Assembly (NCBI RefSeq): GCF_011386835.1
Contig: NC_088792.1
Span: forward strand, 65,926,287 to 65,990,286
Origin: Chrysemys picta bellii
Taxonomy: Eukaryota > Chordata > Testudines > Emydidae
DNA: 64,000 bases
Reading direction: 5' to 3'
Shown: in pieces, positions 38,052 through 49,044 of the stretch
How positions within the stretch are numbered: position 1 is the stretch's first letter
Layout of the letters: the number at the start of each line of letters is the position of its first letter
Notes under the pieces: generated by a model
What the model was told of the DNA's origin: nothing
The model's database searches: none
Seen by the model: the letters and a program-made list of their open reading frames with translations, nothing else
Program-made: the position numbers and the translations under genes

Positions 38052-40368
38052 ATATGACTTTGTCCTCTGATTAGATGACCAAGCTTTTAAAATTGGATGG
38101 CAGCTTCTCCGAAGTAAAGGTTTTACCTCACTTTTCACTAAAGCCTGATTTTGGCCCCAGCTTTAAAATCATCTTTCAGCTTCAAACTTGGTATGTAGTG
38201 TCTAGACAGTGGGCAAAATTACAGATATACCAGACAAGATTTTTTTAGCACAATGTTTACACAGTTAGAAAAATGTTCCAATTTTAGGCAGAAAAACCCA
38301 GCTTAAATATGTATATTCTTCCCCTTTCTATGGAAGTTATTAGGTTATTCTTCTCATTGAGATATAGAACTATTTCTATAAAGCACAGGAAGCCAAGATT
38401 TTATATCTGTTTGGTTTCAGATATTAAAATGGTTTAAGTGTTCAACATGACCTTTTATAAACCTTGATACTAAGTTGTTGTTAAAATACATGATATTAAA
38501 TACTATGCAATAAATATAAACAATTCTCTAAATAAATAGATATAGTAATCAAATATGCAAATAAACCATGCAGTGCAATTTATCACTAGAGTTATTTGAT
38601 AGATATATATATAGGTTACATTTCTGTGGCTTAAATTTGTAGATTAGTAATACAGAGAAGAAAGTGTTCATACATCATGTAAAGTTTATAAGCAGCAAGA
38701 TCTTAGATTAAAACCCATTCCTTAAAACAAAATAACCCTAATTGTGACAAATGTGACTTGACATAATATTTACATATATGAAAGCAGCTTGTTTAAACCA
38801 CAGTATCAGTTCTATAGTAATTTGTAGGGTTAATTTATTCAAATTTATAGTTCTTCCCTTTTTTGAACAACTTCATTTCTGGATTTAGAAGAAAACAAGG
38901 CAAGTCATTTCAGCAAAGTTCACTTAAGTGAAAGGAAATGATATAGTTGTTGGCATGTTTCTCTAGGACGAGTCTGGCTCAGGGATGCTATAATTGCTTT
39001 AAAAATGTCCAAGCAACTGACACTTTTGCATTCTCTGTATTGACCACTGACAACACAGTGGGGAAAAAAATCAGCAGCATGCACCCTTTGGGTATTTTAA
39101 TGGAGTCAACATGTCCTTTTTGGTTGTTTAAAGTCAACGTTACCAAATTACATGAAGCTAATTCTACTAAAATCTTTTACCTGGCTTAAATGACAAAATA
39201 AACCCATCGTAATATTATGATACACAGTCAAACAAAATCAAGCAAAATGCAGAATGAGCGGAAAATTAATGAGCAGAGACCTTGATTTTTTGTGTGTGCA
39301 GTATAATAGTTCAATTAGTGTCCCACAAATCAGTGTTATGTTTTTTCCTGATCTCCCATACAAATTTCCTGGATCTTACTACAACTAACTCTATAGAATG
39401 TATTTATCTAGTGCCTATTATAGCTGAAGGAATCTTTCTAAATTTTTCAACATGCTAAAAACATATGAAATTCAGCAACAGAGAATCTTAATTCACATTT
39501 CCCAATACACAAACACCAGTTTATAGGCTCCCCAACAAAAGAAAAACCAAAGATCTAACCACCATAGTGGGAAATAACCTGATAATCCTTTAGCGTCCAT
39601 TGCCGCTGGTAGAGAAATGGGACCGTTGTATAAATAGTGGAGGAAAACAAATGGTTATTAATCCTGTCAAACCCCCGATAGAGTGGTCTGTTGGCTGAAC
39701 TTTATTCTCACACAGAGCCATCTGGAAGTCTTAAGGTTCCATCAGCCTCCAAAAGTGGACTACCAAAAAAGGCCTTTCTCCCCTGAGAAAAAGCTGTGAT
39801 CTGACCTCAAATCAAAGGTGGCAAGGGTTGGTCCATGACAAAGGAGCAACCCATTTCCCCCATCTCCAATCTTTTTCCATATACCACAACCAGAGTGCAA
39901 TCAGCTGTGTGTGAATTAACTCAGAAACGACCTGGGATAGTCTCACGGTTATCCTGGAAGCCATGAAATCCTGAGCAGATCCAGAAGAACAGTCATCTAT
40001 TGAATTTGTCATGAGATATTCAGCCTTGGTGCCATGTGATAATCAGGTTCCTCACTGTGGGTTTTTTTGTTTTGTTTTTTTGTGGGGGTTTTTGTGCCTT
40101 TTTACTCCCTATCCCCTTAAATGTGAGAGTTTAAAAGGGACACATGAGCTACACATTTTAATTATATTTAAGACGGATATATATAATTGGTTGAAAGGCT
40201 CCTGCTTATTGATTATGTTTTGCTTGGCTTAATTCCTTCAGTTTAGAGGAGGAAGGGAGAAAGAAGGCTGGTAGTGGTGACAGTCCCTATGGCAATTAGA
40301 AGTTCATTGAAAGGGGGGGAAATTGAGAGGGAGATTTATGATAATGAGTCATCAGGGTTGGGGAAATC

Positions 40369-40860
40369 TTGTGGGGAAGGATTTATATCTACAGTATCTG
40401 GGTGGATAAGATGGACTTTGTGGGCCACTCTGCTGGTTCTTACTTGAGCACCCAGCTGGGTCAGCTGTCTCGCTTTAATACCAACGTTATGGAAGCCAGG
40501 AAGGCTGAACAAGGATATCCCAAAGCAGCTATAGGAATGTATTGTTTCTCAACAACAGTATCCAGTGGCATTAACAGTCTGATCGTGCACTCCTTCAATC
40601 AGAAATTCAAAAAATATGGGCTCCCAGATTTAGCTAGATATGTATACCATGCTCATCGCAGTGATAAACAAGCACCAGAATGGGCCCAGAATCTCTACTA
40701 TCATAAATATATGTATAATAGACCTCGGACTATGACCTACCAACCTAAAACTATTTCTCATTTTTTAGAATTAGTAAAATGTCTCCCTTACTGGGATACT
40801 TGTTTGCAATGCTTTGCTTTAGCATTATTGCATTGCTTCTTAATTAGATATGGACAGTGA
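40369..40860 (+). CDS. unrecognised coding-like open frame (possible retrocopy or exon)
   Basis: A 163-codon frame, antisense to SKAP2 within its largest intron. The part from about residue 12 to 130 has protein-like composition and codon use: VDKMDFVGHSAGSYLSTQLG, ARKAEQGYPKAAIGMYCF, KYGLPDLARYVYHAHRSDKQ and APEWAQNLYYHKYMYNRPR. GHSAG looks like a hydrolase nucleophile elbow, but nothing else visible supports a hydrolase fold. CTACAG at about 40390-40395 could be a splice acceptor. Two AATAAA hexamers near 41200-41220 lie downstream, and no poly(A) tail is evident. It may be a processed or partial pseudogene of a gene I cannot name, or an unrelated fossil insertion. The ATG at 40369 is arbitrary. 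Confidence 0.35.
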   Translation: MWGRIYIYSIWVDKMDFVGHSAGSYLSTQLGQLSRFNTNVMEARKAEQGYPKAAIGMYCFSTTVSSGINSLIVHSFNQKFKKYGLPDLARYVYHAHRSDKQAPEWAQNLYYHKYMYNRPRTMTYQPKTISHFLELVKCLPYWDTCLQCFALALLHCFLIRYGQ

Positions 40861-42343
40861 CACAAAGAAAACTACTTTGCTTTCATAAGAGGGAACTTTA
40901 GGTCCGTAACCCACTGAAGATGTTCATGCATAAACAAAGTGTTGTTAATATTTAACATGAAACCAGCTGTCAAAAATGTAGTCAACAGTGAAAGAGCTAT
41001 GATACAAGTAAAATTACTTTGTGTGATTGTGTCTCTCCAGGATGACAAGCTCCTCTGAGATGGGATTCTATCTCTTAATAACAAACAACTTCTGTCACAT
41101 AGTGTTCACATCATATTGGTTTTACAAATCAATAGTGTCAAAAGTGGTTTAATGTAGGTGAAGAGGAAATAGTAAAAAGAATGATTGATCAGTGCTGGAA
41201 ATAAAATATCTTATTTCAATAAAAAGTGAATTTGTGTGAATGTGATGTGTGTTAATTTGTTTTAGAAAGATTTTCTTAAGCATCAAATTACAGGATTTGA
41301 AGTAGGTTCCTTTTTGATATGCAAGCGTAAACCTTCACATTTAAGTAAACAAGCTTGAACATGCCAACAGATAATGTAGATTTTGCTCTACATTGGGTTT
41401 TTTAATTTTTATTACTCCTCAGAAATACTGGCATAAAATTCAGCCTTCATCAAACTGATCACAGCTATACATTCTCCTTCCTTCATGAACTTAGATGACT
41501 TGTTATAACAGTTGTTCAGAAATTCAGGCCATGTATCACTATGTTTATGCATGGGACTTTGAAGCCAAAGCGAGTTTTGCATGTGAGTCAGTGGAATGAA
41601 TAAAAACTCTCTTACTCAACAGGGCATGTAGTTCATTTACTGTTGTAGAGTTAGAAACTAACCACTTTAGATTCAGTGATTGTTATAAGATACCAAACCC
41701 CCTGACTTAATAGTCCCAAAATTTGAAACTGGGAAAAAATGCAGGTTTGGAATTGGTAAAATTCATATAGAGTTTAAGATAAGAACAGAACTTTACAAAA
41801 GCACTGAAAAAGTAATAAAAAACAGACAAGTCAATTTAGCTGTATGGAGTTTCCATCAAGGACTAATAGGAGAGCCATTGCTATGCTTTAGAATGCAAAT
41901 GAGCCATAGCAAGAGGGGGGATGGGCAGAGAGTGTTACTAGACTGGACATGTGCCCATGATCTTGATGTTCCACATTAAGTTAAAGACAAAGTTTGGTAG
42001 TCAAAGGCTGTGGTAGGTATCACAAACTGTGTGTATGCAATGTGGTTTATTGTTTTCTGCAGCATATCACCATGCACAAAACACACTGTTCTGGGATGAG
42101 GGTAAGTCATAGAACCTGTGAACAGTCATACAACGTAAGGCCAGATGACGTATGGGCTTTTCATATACTCAATGTCACATTGTTTTATGATATTGTCACC
42201 AATACCAAATGCCAGTTATTGCTGACATTTGGGCTTTCGGGCACACCTCTGGCAAAAAGAGCAGTCTGAATTGAAGTAATGCTTATTGGGAGCATTTTTC
42301 AATACAAAACCCTGCAAGGGGACCCCATGGGTACACAATAGAT

Positions 42344-43086
42344 CAGGGGTCTCAAACACGTGGCCCGGGGGCCGCATGTGGCCCGCGGGGTTGTTTTCTG
42401 TGGCCCGCGGGCTCCTCGCGGCCCCCCTCCCCCCCAGCATTTACCTAGAGCGGCTCCCTGCCTGCCCTGCCCCTGCCGCTCCGGGAAGCAGCCAGAACGT
42501 GGGGAAGGGGGGGCACAGGGCTCTGTGTTGTTCTTGCTTCAGGCAGTGCCCCCAGCAGCTCCCATTAGCCGCAGTTCCCCGTTCCCGGCCAATGGGAGCT
42601 GCTGGGGGTGGTGCCTGAAGCAACAGCAACACACAGACCCCCGTGCCCCTCCTCCCTCAGGTTCCGGCCACTTCCCGGAGCGGTGTGGGGACAGGCAGAC
42701 AGGTGGCCTGCCCTGCCCCCGGTGCGTGTGGGGCCGGAGCCCGCCCCCCGAGCCCCTCCTGCAGCTCAACCCCCTGCTGTACCCCGCACCCCTCCTGCAG
42801 CCCAACCCCCTGCTGTACCCCACACCCCTCCTGCACCCCACACCCCAACGCCCTGCCCTGAGCCCCCACCACACCCCACACCCCTCCTGCCCTCCCTGGG
42901 GGCAGGAAGGGGGCAGAGTTGGGGTGGGGATTTCAGGGAAGGGGTTGGAATGGGGGCAGGGCCTCATGGAAGGGGTGGAGTGGGGGCGGGGCGAAGGGTG
43001 GTAGGGGGAGGTGTCAGTAATGCGGCCCTCAGCCAATGTACTAGTCCTCATGTGGCCTTCGTGGTCATTTGAGTTTGAGACCCCTG
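42344..43086. mobile_element. non-autonomous hAT element, intact TIRs and 8-bp duplication
   Basis: A 743-bp element with perfect 14-bp terminal inverted repeats CAGGGGTCTCAAAC and GTTTGAGACCCCTG, flanked by the exact 8-bp duplication CAATAGAT (42336-42343 and 43087-43094). Both are diagnostic of hAT transposons. The interior is strongly GC-rich, with GTGGCCCGCGGG repeats near the left end, an inverted repeat around 42520-42650 (AGGCAGTGCCCCCAGCAGCT against AGCTGCTGGGGGTGGTGCCT) and a C-rich minisatellite. No transposase frame is present. The long open frames on both strands reflect GC content. Confidence 0.93.
42750..42860. repeat. C-rich minisatellite inside the hAT element
   Basis: Tandem variants of CCCCTCCTGCAGCCCAACCC followed by CCTGCTGTACCC, about three to four units with a shortened last copy. 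The matching repeat peptides in several frames are artefacts. Confidence 0.8.
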
Positions 43087-45910
43087 CAATAGATCATAGG
43101 GTCTACTGCTGAGAAGCACATCACCTAGCAAGAAGCAGGAGAGAATCTGTGCACTCTCCAAAAGACCCACCAGGATTTTGGCTGCTGCGTCCGCTCCCTC
43201 CTCTCAACCAGATGAGAAGAAGGGAGAGAGAAGATCCATGAATGCCTACTGCTTATCACCAAGATAAAGAAAAGGAGTCATCCTCAGATGACAGTTTACA
43301 TAGATAAAAATCTGGCCCAAGGGATTGCCAAGAAGAAAGGATAAGACCCAGACATAAGGCTCTTAACTTCTTCCTGAATTCATGGACTTTAAATCGAAAA
43401 TCATCTTAATATAGGACTCTTGTATACCCATAAGCATTCAACAATTGCTGGGAAATATCCTCAGGAAGCACATCTGGGAGGGTAAAATGAAAAAAAGCTC
43501 AGGAAAGTACTGCCTCAAAATTCAAAGTGTCACCAACAAATTCAGAGAGATTCTCTGAGCTCCAAACCATGACAATGTTTTGGATTCAAGCTCATTCACG
43601 TGATGATAAATCCATTGTGCCATGCCCTCTGATATACACCACAGACACGTCGGCCACCAGATTTATGTAGTTTCTAGAAAATTATGGATTCCTAAACTTT
43701 CATACATTTCAAACAAAAAATCTTTTCTATTTTCTGTTAATATGCCATTTATAATTGCTTTTCACTGCTTCCGTATATTTTGTGTGCTTCTGAGCCATAT
43801 GACCAACTTTTCTCTTTTTCTTATTACTCATATAAATGTAATATTAATTTTACTGTTTGTGACCATAATAAAATATTTTGAAAAATTTGGTAACTTTAAT
43901 ATACTCTTTAGACAAGAAAGGGTGCAAATTTCCCATGCACAAAATAGCTACAAAACAAGTAATAAGCATCTTAATTTTGTCACTGAGATCCATTTTAAAA
44001 GGACTGCTTTTACGTGATGAACTGTCCTCACTGTTTTCCCAAGAAAGACTTCATTGTGCACACCTGCCATATATATCAACTGAAATTGTTCAGAATACTT
44101 CCTAGAAGCTCTTTTTCTAAAACTCACCTTCATTTTTAATCTCCAGAATGATAATAATCTTACATTTGCTCTTTTCACCTCCAAATATTCCATACATTTT
44201 ACAAAGTGATTTACTATTTACATTCAGAAACCACTTCATCCATTGCTGAAATGCAGCCACTGGTGGAAAGAATAACAGTTTAACAATATCAGCACTGCAA
44301 ACAATACGGGAGCACGAGAAGTGAAGAAGAATCTCATATCCACTTGTAACAGTACGAAGACAAGATCACTTTGTCTTCCTAATCTTAGGAGTTGATTGCC
44401 CTGTTGCAGTCCATGATTGGGACTTCGTGACACTAACCTCTATGTTTTCAAAGCAGTGTGCAGGATTTTAGCCACATAACTCCCATCAAAATCGACATGG
44501 AACACACAGGTAATCCCTAGTGCATTACCTTGAAAACTTAAAACTGAGGGAAGGATTTATGAGAAGGTTTCATTAACTGTTATTGTTGTGAAATCCTCAA
44601 GCATTAATGCTTAGAGAAAGGAAATACAAAATGACTGTAAGGGAGGCATCCTGGTTCATGAAACAAGAGATCTACCTTACACACAGTCATCGACATGCTT
44701 CTCCTCAAATGTAGGTAAAACACAGGTCATGTTTTAGTTTTTGATTCCTCTGTACTGACAGATCATGGAATGCATCAGTAAAGCTCATTTACTTCTGAGA
44801 CCAAAACAGCTCTACATCCAAAAACGATTGCAGCAGGAAGGTATCAAGCTTTGCTACTTTCCTAGGCAGGATAAGTGAGAGTATCACCTTTTTATTAACA
44901 CACAGATGCTTCAAGTAATGACTAAAAGGAATGGACAGGTTCAACATTGCTTACACTCTTACAAAGTATCAAACACTGGTGCAATAATAATAGTTTCATT
45001 GTTAAAGTGTTTGTTAGATGAAGCACCTAAGCACGTCAACAAAAATATAACTAAAGACATAATTACATATAAACAATTTGCCTAAATCAATCTAAGGCAG
45101 GAGCAAAACCCAAGCCTGGAATATGCTCAGAGCTGTACAAAACTTATAGACACGTCTTATCCTGCTCAAAGCTTTACCTCGGTTACAAAACATGGTTAAA
45201 GTCTCACCTACACTACAAAACAGAACTATTGGCCAGAATCCAAGCTGTGGCCAGTACAGCTTGGCACAGGTCTCAGATTGAAGGTGAGGTGGAAAGGCAA
45301 ACTTTCCATTCCCTTGATCCATGGCCCAGCCATGCACTGAATCACCCCCAAAAGTAATGTAGAGCAGCCTAAGACATGCTCTTAGTTATACATGCTAGAA
45401 TAGTTCTTTGTGGGGCTGCGCTGTTGGCTCAGGACTACTGAAACAGTAGACTCCGGCTCTGCCCCCACTCCCTGATGTCCAGCTTGCTCACAAAGAGCCC
45501 CTGTGCTTGGTGTGGGAAGTTTGGAATGAGTGGCGTAGAGCCAGCTATACCAGCTTTATGCCATCTAGGGATTCGCCTTATGTTGGGGAAACTTTGGGCA
45601 GTTCTTCTTCATCTGGAGTTGTTCCATGCATGGAGGCAGCATGGAAAAAAACACAAAGCGTTTTTAAAAAGCCTAATAACAAAATTCCAGTTTAATCAAA
45701 GTTTGATCGTATGCCAGAAGGTGGGCTAGATTAGCAGAACCCTATTAGAACTGGAAAACATTTCCTTCACTGCTCTCCAGGTTGGGAAGCTGAAAATATG
45801 GCCTGCCTAAAATAACCCAACTCTTCCCCCATCATTTAGAATTCCATTGATCCAAAGATCTTGGATGTCCTGGTATGATAGGATGCATAGGTTTGCTCTA
45901 TGTAATATTC

Positions 45911-46030
45911 ATTCTTAAAGTTATTTTTTTCAGGTTTGTACTGTCAGTTGTAGGCTACAATACATATTTGTCATGTCAAAAATATAGAGAATTGATTAAT
46001 TTATCAGGCTATTAATTACTTAACTTCAGC
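45911..46030. repeat. left copy of a 120-bp direct repeat flanking the R2-like element
   Basis: Starts ATTCTTAAAGTTATTTTTTT and ends TTAATTACTTAACTTCAGC. It differs from 47968-48087 at three substitutions and has no indel. Read as the target-site duplication made when the R2-like element inserted. Confidence 0.9.
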
Positions 46031-47967
46031 TAGATGCCACCAGCCGAGCTACTGACTGGATGGGGCTCCGCTTCAATGCGAAGAAGTGCGCAACTCTGCG
46101 CATTGATGGCAGCAAAAGGGACTTGGTGCAGACAACGGGGTTCCAGATCCAGGGTGAGCCCGTCATCCCCCTGGCAGAGAGGCAGGCATACCAGCACCTG
46201 GGCACGCCAACAGGGTTCCGTGTCCGGCAGACACTCGAGGACACCATCCAGGAGATCTTGCAGGACGCCGCCAAGATTGATGCCTTCCTGCTGGCACCGT
46301 GGCAGAAGATAAACGCCCTGTACACCTTCCTGATCCCACGCATCTCATTCACCCTAAGGGTATCTGCCGTGGCGAAGGTGCCCTCAACAAGGCAGACAAG
46401 ATCATCCGGAAGCTGGTGAAGAAGTGGCTGTTCCTTCCCCAGAGAGCCAGCAACGAGCTGGTCTACCTTGCCCACAGGCACGGCGGCGCCAACGTCCCCC
46501 GCATGGGTGACCTGTGCGATGTCACGGTGATCACCCACGCCTTCCGCCTGCTGACATGTCCCGATGCCACGGTGAGGAACATTGCGGCGAACGCCCTGCG
46601 TGATGCGACAGAGAAGTGGATCGGCAGAGCCTCCTCGAACCAAGAAATCGCCACCTTGCTGAGCGGCTCCCTGGATGGGGAATTTGGATGGGACGGGCAC
46701 GACATTGCTTCACTGTGGTCCCGCACTCGCAACGCCACGCGTCACCTGGGGAAGCGCATCGGTTGCCGCTGGGAGTGGTGCGAGGAGCGCCAGGAGCTAG
46801 GAGTCCGGGTGAGGCACATCAGCTCCGATGACAACACCATCGTCAACCCAACGGCCAGGGGCTTGCTGGAGAGGACTCTGAAGGCCGCCATCCGCTCGCT
46901 GTACGTGGAAACCCTGAAGTGTAAACCGGACCAGGGAAAAGCCTTTGAGTTGACCAGCAAGTGGGACACCAGCAACCACTTCCTCGCCGGGGGTGGCTTC
47001 ACCCGTTTCGCCGACTGGCGGTTCATCCACCGTGCCCCGCTCAACGGAGCCGTCCGCCACGGGAACCGAGACAAGCGTTGCAGGAATTGCGGCTACCCCA
47101 ATGAGACCCTGCCCCACGTCCTGTGCAGCTGCAAACCCCACTCCAGAGCCTGGCAGCTGCGCCACAACGCCATCCAGAACCGCCTGGTGAAAGCCATCGT
47201 GCCACGCCTGGGGGAGATCTCAGTGAACTGCACCATCCCCGGTACCGACAGCCAGCTATGACCTGATGTGGTCGTCACCGACGAGGCCCAGAAAAAGATC
47301 ATCCTCGTCGACGTCACGGTCTCCTTTGAGAACAGGACTCTGGCATTTTGCGAAGCCCGAGCTCGTAAGCTGGAAAAGTATGCCCCCCTGGCTGACACCC
47401 TGAGAGCGAAGGGGTATGAGGTGCAGATGGACGCCCTGATTGTCGGAGCCTTGGGCGCCTGGGACCCCTGCAACGAGCGTGTGCTGTGGACCTGCGGGAT
47501 CGGTTGACGCTACGCATGTCTCATGCGGCGCCTCATGGTCTCAGGGACATCTACATCGAGCACATCACCGGCCACCGACAGTACCAGGAGGCGTGAGCCG
47601 GAGTGACATTCTCCCACTATGAGAAAAGGACCAAGTGACCTTCTCCATTGGATCATATGAACTGGAACCATAAACTCCCTAAACATTAAATCTCACCAAA
47701 TGAGGGTCAATCCATCCTCATCATCATATCCATTCATTATACTCCACACCTGAACACAACCACTCTATGAAGTTCATACCCTCATATCTCAAAGTCTGTA
47801 CTTTGACCCATCAACCTTTTACCCCCAATCGGGGATATTGCAGATTATGTATTCCTCATGCCACCTGATCTTAAACCAAACTTTGCACCCTCAATAATCT
47901 GTACGTTATTCCCTGATAACCAGAAACTTCTGTGCTCAAACTCTGTTCACTATTTTTTTTTAACTTA
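46031..47967 (+). mobile_element. 5'-truncated R2-like non-LTR retrotransposon with restriction-like endonuclease
   Basis: About 1.94 kb between 120-bp direct repeats. The reading frame starts inside the reverse transcriptase, after the catalytic YADD region (GLRFNAKKCATLRI near 46060), then carries the thumb region. A zinc knuckle CRNCGYPNETLPHVLCSC (CX2CX8HX4C) follows near 47080-47133. The restriction-like endonuclease has PDVV at 47262-47273, LVDVTVSFEN at about 47305-47334 and ARKLEKYAPL. GALGAWDPCNERVL and a terminal DIYIEHITGHRQYQEA end the ORF at TGA 47594-47596. This domain order is that of the R2 group. It is dead: frame shifts near 46350-46385 and 47543, TGA stops at 47259-47261 and 47505-47507 that look like CGA decay, and no YADD. 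The 3' UTR ends in a T-rich stretch and not poly(A). GC content is far above its surroundings. Confidence 0.88.
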
Positions 47968-48087
47968 ATTCTTAAAGTTATTTTTTTCAGGTTTGCACTG
48001 GCAGTTGAAGGCTACAATACATATTTGTCATGTCAAAAATATAGAGAATTGATTAATTTATCAGGCTATTAATTACTTAACTTCAGC
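47968..48087. repeat. right copy of the 120-bp direct repeat
   Basis: Same length as 45911-46030, with differences only in GGTTTGCACTGGCAGTTGAA, where the left copy has T, T and T at three positions. The sequence does not resemble rRNA genes. Confidence 0.9.
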
Positions 48088-48952
48088 AAAGAATTTCAGT
48101 GTCAACTTTTGTTTTTGTTTTTTTTAAACTGAGTTTTCCTTTAATTGTTCTCTCTAGGCAAACTAGCCTACCTTAGCTTGCTGAAAGCAGCAAAAGTTGT
48201 CATTTCCTGCAGAATCCTGCAGGGAGGGTTTGTAAATTAGCATGTCTTTGGCAGCGGCAATGATCTTGACTCTACCTGAATAATCACAGTATCTATTAAA
48301 CATGCTCTTATTAAAGTGAACCAGAAAAATGATGCCTCTGTGGTAAATATGAATTTGTATATGCTATTAAAGTAAGAAGAAAATGGGTTAATAGATCAAG
48401 AGATTAGTTTTCCTCTTTTGTATCCCTCCCAACCAGCCACACCACCTGCCAGCAGACATTAGCAGAAATTGAATTCCACTGAAAACCAAGTCTTCAATGG
48501 GCTAATAGACTGTTACTATTCTAGTTACTGGTTTGAACTATTCAGCTCAACTATTCAGCAGTTTTCTCAAGTGCTGAATTCCCAAGTTTCAAAACTATAC
48601 TAATATTCCCATAATATCCTCTTCAGACAAGGAGGCAGCTTTAAATACAGCCTTCACTCAAGTCCACTACTGAAAAAAAAAAAAAAAAGAACTGTATTAT
48701 GAATGGGCTCAATGTGCTTTGGTCAAAATTGCACGGCTAACTGTTCAAATCATCATTTCAAAAACCTCTGAGTGCCACAGAAATGCCAGAATTCATTAGT
48801 AACTTTGGTATATGAATTGCCATTCCTTAATTAAGCAATAAGGCACAATAAGCTGTGTGTCCTAGTGAAATATCAACACTTGCAAGGCCCTGGGGGGTAG
48901 GTGGAAAGGCAGAATCCAGGACATGCTCAGTGGAGGAGGATGTTGTTGTGAG

Positions 48953-49044
48953 ATGCATCTGAAGAAGTGAGGTTCTGACCCACGAAAGCTTATGCTCCCA
49001 GTACTTCTGTTAGTCTCAAAGGTGCCACAGGACCCTCTGTTGCT
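48953..49044 (+). repeat. interspersed repeat fragment (CTGAAGAAGTG..CCACGAAAGCTTATGCTC type)
   Basis: Contains CATCTGAAGAAGTGAGG, CCCACGAAAGCTTATGCTC and TTAGTCTCAAAGGTGCCACA, which I recall as one of the commonest repeats of turtle and crocodilian genomes. It abuts the 5' break of the CR1 element. Confidence 0.6.

Noticed and set aside
42286..43072. Several 70-214 codon frames on both strands
   Set aside because: They lie inside the GC-rich hAT element and its C-rich minisatellite. The peptides are low-complexity Pro/Gly repeats present in many frames at once.
46026..46738. Long minus-strand frames (224 and 91 codons) over the R2-like element
   Set aside because: They are shadows of the GC-rich sense frame, which carries the recognisable reverse-transcriptase, zinc-knuckle and endonuclease motifs.
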